Assembly: GCA_900538905.1 (NCBI GenBank)
Contig: UPZS01000022.1
Span: 1 to 35,609 of the forward strand
DNA: 35,609 nt
Direction: 5' to 3'
Origin: an uncultured Sutterella sp.
Lineage (GTDB): Bacteria; Pseudomonadota; Gammaproteobacteria; Burkholderiales; Burkholderiaceae_F
Positions within the stretch are counted from its first letter, which is position 1, and each line of letters begins with the position of its first letter. Shown here in pieces: positions 32,811-35,609 of the stretch. A program made the translations under genes and the position numbers. The notes under the pieces are model-generated. The model saw nothing but the letters and a program-made list of their open reading frames with translations, did not search any database and was not told the DNA's origin.

Positions 32811-34052
32811 ATGCGCATCTCCTTCCAACCGGTCGACAATCCCGACAAAGTCAACACACACCTGCTCTCCTGGCTTCTGGCGGCCTGTTCCATGATCGGC
32901 CCGTTTGCCACCGACATGTACCTGCCGAGTTTCCACCAAATGGCTCAAGCCTTCGGCTCCGATCTGGCGGGTATCCAGATGACGCTTTCCTCCTACCTCG
33001 CGGGTTTTGCCGTCATGACGCTTTTCTATGGAACCATTTCGGACATGTTCGGCCGTAAGCTCACGATGGTCACGGGCTTCTTGTGTTTTTCGGCCTCAAG
33101 TCTCGGCGCTGCCACTTCCGATTCTCTCTCGATGCTTGTTCTCTGGCGTTTGTGTCAGGGCATTTTTGCCGGCTGCGGCATGGTGATCGGAATGGCCGTC
33201 ATTCGTGACCTTTTCGGCGGGCCGAAAGCACAGATGCTGATGGCCTACGTATCCATGGTCTTCGGTTTTGGCCCGGCGCTGGCTCCGGTAATCGGCGGCA
33301 TCGTCGCCACCCACCTTTCCTGGGAAAGTCACTTCTATATTCTGACCTTCATCAGCGCAGTTCTTGCAGCTCTTTGTCTCTTTTTTCTGCCCGAGACGCT
33401 GCCCAAGGAAAAACGCATGTCGCCCCGCCTGGTAACACTACTTTCCAACTACGCCTCGGCGGCGCGACATGGCGCCTTTATGACAGCAAACACTGCGCTT
33501 GCCGTAGCCTTTCTGGGACAGGGCGTTTTCATTGCCGGAGCGGCGGACTGGTGCGTGGAAGTCATGCATTTGTCGCCGGATGAATTTTGGAAACTCTTTT
33601 TGCCGATGGTCTCCGGCACCGTCATCGGCAGCTGGATTTCGGCTCGCATTGCCGGCCGTCTGAGCACACAAGGAACAATCCGAGTGGGCTTTTGCGTGAT
33701 GTTTGCCGCTGGCGTCTTTGCCTTGTGCACCATGTCGGGCTTGTTGCCCGAAGGCATCGTCTGGGCTGTTCTGCCCTTGATGATCTACACCATCGGCATC
33801 GGTATCGTTCGTCCGGGCATGGCCCTGATTGCCATGGACTTCTTGCCGCAATCCCGAGGTCTGGCCGCATCCATGCAAAGCTTCGTGCAGACGATTTTCT
33901 TTGCGCTGTGTTCCGCATTGCTGGTGCCTTTGCTCTTCGGTAACGGCGCACTTTACGATCTGGCAATTGCAGGTTTCGGGCTTCTGACAATCTCTCTGTG
34001 GCTCATCGCCATGAACATGCGGCTGCATAAGTCCGCGCAAAAACAACCGTGA
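32811..34052 (+). CDS. Bcr/CflA-type MFS drug efflux transporter
   Basis: Twelve-helix proton-driven exporter of the major facilitator superfamily, 413 residues. The N-terminal GPFATDMYLPSFHQMAQAFG is the signature of the Bcr/CflA (bicyclomycin/chloramphenicol) branch; motif A is GTISDMFGRKLTM and motif C-like glycines appear in helix 5 (GFGPALAPVIGG). The exact substrate is unknown. The frame is open upstream to 32745, but the ATG at 32811 (MRISFQPVDNPDKVN) fits the family; a TACAAT -10-like element at 32774-32779 would start the transcript about 25 nt before it. It converges on the asparaginase gene across a shared terminator. Confidence 0.9.
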   Translation: MRISFQPVDNPDKVNTHLLSWLLAACSMIGPFATDMYLPSFHQMAQAFGSDLAGIQMTLSSYLAGFAVMTLFYGTISDMFGRKLTMVTGFLCFSASSLGAATSDSLSMLVLWRLCQGIFAGCGMVIGMAVIRDLFGGPKAQMLMAYVSMVFGFGPALAPVIGGIVATHLSWESHFYILTFISAVLAALCLFFLPETLPKEKRMSPRLVTLLSNYASAARHGAFMTANTALAVAFLGQGVFIAGAADWCVEVMHLSPDEFWKLFLPMVSGTVIGSWISARIAGRLSTQGTIRVGFCVMFAAGVFALCTMSGLLPEGIVWAVLPLMIYTIGIGIVRPGMALIAMDFLPQSRGLAASMQSFVQTIFFALCSALLVPLLFGNGALYDLAIAGFGLLTISLWLIAMNMRLHKSAQKQP

Positions 34053-34070
34053 ATTCCTTTTGTAGACATG

Positions 34071-34108
34071 AAAAAGGCGCATCGGCATTTTCGCCTTTGC
34101 GCCTTTTT
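34071..34108. terminator. Bidirectional terminator between the efflux gene and asparaginase
   Basis: AAAAAGGCGC (34071-34080) pairs with GCGCCTTTTT (34099-34108). The A-run on one side and T-run on the other make it function in both directions, for the efflux gene (plus) and the asparaginase gene (minus). Confidence 0.88.
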
Positions 34109-34152
34109 CGTCACTTCAGCAGAACCTCTTCCGAGGTCCGATCACAAGCAGA

Positions 34153-35205
34153 TTAGTACTTGTCGAAGTATTCCTGAAGCTTCTTGACGTCCTTGGTCTT
34201 CGTCAGACCCAACTGCAGCAGGACGCGAGCCTTCTGCGGGTTGAGCGTGCCGGAGGACAGGAAGCCGTACTTGGCGTCGTCAACTTCAGCGTCCTTGGTG
34301 GTGGCGCCCGTCGGAACGCGAGAGCTACGAACCACGGCAATGCCGCTCTTGGCAGCCTTTTCAAGGATCGGGAAGATGCTCTTGTGGATGTTGCCGTTAC
34401 CGACACCGGCGTTCACGATACCGGCGTAACCGGCGTCAACCAGAGCCTGAGCCTGGATGCCTTCCACGCCACCATGGTTGTAGACGATGCCAACCTTCGG
34501 AAGCGTTTCGATCTTGGAAACGTCAAACGGGGTCTGGTAGGTGTGCGGACGCAGCGAGGTGGATTCGTACGTCACCTTGTTGTTGAAGATCGTGCCGACC
34601 TTACCGAAGTTGGCGGCGACGAAGGTTTCGGGCTGAACCGTGTTGGACTTCATCAAGTCGCGGGCGCCGACAACGACGTTGTTCATGGCAACCACAACAC
34701 CCTGCTTAGCCGTTTCCTTCGTGGCGGCTGTCAGAACAGCGTTGTAGAGGTTACGGGGACCGTCAGCACCGAGACCGGTGGAGGGGAGCATGGCGCCAAC
34801 GAGCACCACGGGCTTCTTGCACTTGACAGTCAGGTTCAGGAAGTAAGCGGTTTCTTCCATCGTGTCCGTGCCGTGCGTGATCACGAAGCCGTCGACCTTG
34901 CTGCAGTCAGCGTTGATGGTCTTGGCGAGCTTGAGCCACACGTCATCGGTCATGTCCTGCGAACCGATCTGAACAACCTGCTTGGGAGTAACCACAGCGA
35001 TGTCAGCAAGCTGCGGAACAGCGGCAACCAGATGGTTGACGCTCACCTTACCGGCCGTGTAAGCGGAACCCGTTGCCGAATTGCCGGAACCGGCAATCGT
35101 GCCGCCCGTGGCGAGCACTTCGATCTGCGGCAAAGAGGCAGCCATGGCGGCACCGCAAGCGGTAGCGATAGCAGCGGCAAGCAGAGACTTCTTAACCAAG
35201 CGCAT
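34153..35205 (-). CDS. ansB: Periplasmic L-asparaginase (type II)
   Basis: Hydrolyses asparagine to aspartate and ammonia in the periplasm. 350 residues with a Sec signal peptide (1-23, KKSLLAAAIATACGAAMAA). The nucleophile is Thr36 in LATGGTIAGS; the second catalytic set is Thr113-Asp114 in HGTDTMEETA, with ARDLMKSN contributing the Lys. Cys101 and Cys129 are 28 residues apart, matching the disulfide of E. coli AnsB and supporting periplasmic location. The ATG at 35205 follows a purine-rich GAGAGAGAAAC. A perfect FNR box lies 206 bp upstream (35405-35418). In E. coli AnsB is induced without oxygen through FNR and CRP, which fits. It makes aspartate, a fumarate source for anaerobic respiration (inference). 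Confidence 0.95.
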   Translation of the reverse strand: MRLVKKSLLAAAIATACGAAMAASLPQIEVLATGGTIAGSGNSATGSAYTAGKVSVNHLVAAVPQLADIAVVTPKQVVQIGSQDMTDDVWLKLAKTINADCSKVDGFVITHGTDTMEETAYFLNLTVKCKKPVVLVGAMLPSTGLGADGPRNLYNAVLTAATKETAKQGVVVAMNNVVVGARDLMKSNTVQPETFVAANFGKVGTIFNNKVTYESTSLRPHTYQTPFDVSKIETLPKVGIVYNHGGVEGIQAQALVDAGYAGIVNAGVGNGNIHKSIFPILEKAAKSGIAVVRSSRVPTGATTKDAEVDDAKYGFLSSGTLNPQKARVLLQLGLTKTKDVKKLQEYFDKY

Positions 35206-35356
35206 TTTTGTTTCTCTCTCTCAAAAAAATGTTTTGGTGAGTATTCACACGCCTGCGAACACCGACAGAGTCCTGTCGCAAACCGCGGGCATATGAAATA
35301 TATTCAGTTTCGCTTCGAACTCTTAACTAATGTGTCCTACGCAAAACTACTTAGTG

Positions 35357-35418
35357 AATCTAAAGCACGGAATCTTCTTCGTTTTGTTAAATCAGTATCA
35401 GTTCTTGATAGAAATCAA
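35357..35418 (-). promoter_or_regulatory. FNR/Anr-type site with possible class I promoter for ansB
   Basis: TTGATAGAAATCAA at 35405-35418 is a perfect match to the FNR consensus TTGAT-N4-ATCAA. Reading toward ansB, a -10-like TAGATT is the complement of 35357-35362. A transcript starting near 35350 would place the FNR centre at -61.5, a standard class I position. The -10 is weak, so the start site is a guess; the box itself is clear. Confidence 0.65.
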
Positions 35419-35486
35419 AAATGCAAATTCCCGTACTGATTTTCTTAGAAATTTTTTCGTGTCGGAAAATTTTTTTTCAAAACCGC

Positions 35487-35514
35487 TTGACAGAAGCGAT
35501 TACACCTGTAAAAT
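35487..35514 (+). promoter_or_regulatory. Sigma-70 promoter of tRNA-Gly
   Basis: TTGACA (35487-35492) and TAAAAT (35509-35514) are 16 bp apart. The bases after the -10 (GCGC) are GC-rich, the discriminator type found in stringently controlled stable-RNA promoters. Transcription would begin near 35521, 15 bp before the mature tRNA. Confidence 0.85.
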
Positions 35515-35535
35515 GCGCATTCTCTTCGAGAGAAC

Positions 35536-35609
35536 GCGGGAGTAGCTCAGTTGGTAGAGCGCAACCTTGCCAAGGTTGAGGTCGCGAGTTCGAGACTCGT
35601 CTCCCGCTC
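35536..35609 (+). tRNA. tRNA-Gly(GCC), cut at the window edge
   Basis: Complete cloverleaf: acceptor GCGGGAG/CTCCCGC, D arm GCTC/GAGC, anticodon stem CAACC/GGTTG with loop TTGCCAA and anticodon GCC, T arm with TTCGAGA. The discriminator base is T at 35608 and the first C of CCA at 35609; the last two bases lie outside the window. The gene reads glycine codons GGC and GGU. More tRNA genes may follow beyond the edge. Confidence 0.97.

Noticed and set aside
34384..35439. Plus-strand open frame of 351 codons opposite asparaginase
   Set aside because: Antisense of a clear AnsB and reads through its promoter region.

Overview
The window reads as ordinary, compact chromosome of a betaproteobacterium. 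The xseB-ispA-dxs order, the rluC/rne divergence, the yceD/maf divergence, an E. coli-type argG and the many two-domain sensor/reductase proteins point to Burkholderiales. A gut Sutterellaceae member (Sutterella/Parasutterella-like) is my best guess, inferred from gene content only. No CRISPR array, rRNA or insertion sequence is visible. One tRNA-Gly(GCC) lies at the right edge and is cut off inside its CCA end.

Layout. 1-6600 (minus strand): RNase G (rng), a CDF metal exporter, a six-helix membrane protein of unknown function, argininosuccinate synthase (argG), a YigZ/IMPACT protein and a Tat-exported flavodoxin-like protein. 6722-11393 is the most accessory-looking part: a TtrS-like sensor kinase is translationally coupled to an upstream gene of unknown function, and that gene diverges from a lone tyrosine recombinase. 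11409-15086: yceD and maf (m7GTP pyrophosphatase type) diverge; a RsmI-like methyltransferase follows maf and converges on a HAD phosphatase that overlaps rluC. 15087-16048 is a long non-coding, hairpin-rich stretch in front of rne, and rne begins with TTG. 19201-21008: a sodium:solute symporter with an unusual upstream region. 21079-24660: aroC (minus), a small DUF486 membrane protein and an exported FMN/FAD reductase with altered active-site positions. 24715-29323: an aldo/keto reductase, a small acidic protein plus lipoprotein pair, a GNAT acetyltransferase, a hemolysin III/PAQR protein and murB. 29429-32523: the isoprenoid operon xseB-ispA-dxs. 32811-35205: a Bcr/CflA-type efflux pump converging on a periplasmic L-asparaginase, then the tRNA promoter and tRNA.

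How it fits together. Core functions are RNA processing (rne, rng, rluC), peptidoglycan and isoprenoid precursors (murB, dxs, ispA), arginine and chorismate synthesis, and housecleaning (maf, HAD). An anaerobic theme appears in the periplasmic asparaginase with a perfect FNR box upstream, a near-perfect FNR-like site before the symporter, and the exported flavoprotein reductase. The strongest leads are that reductase, the unknown gene/sensor-kinase pair next to a solitary recombinase with yceD lacking its usual partner rpmF, and the rne leader with its TTG start. Nothing here proves a new system; these are the places where one could hide.
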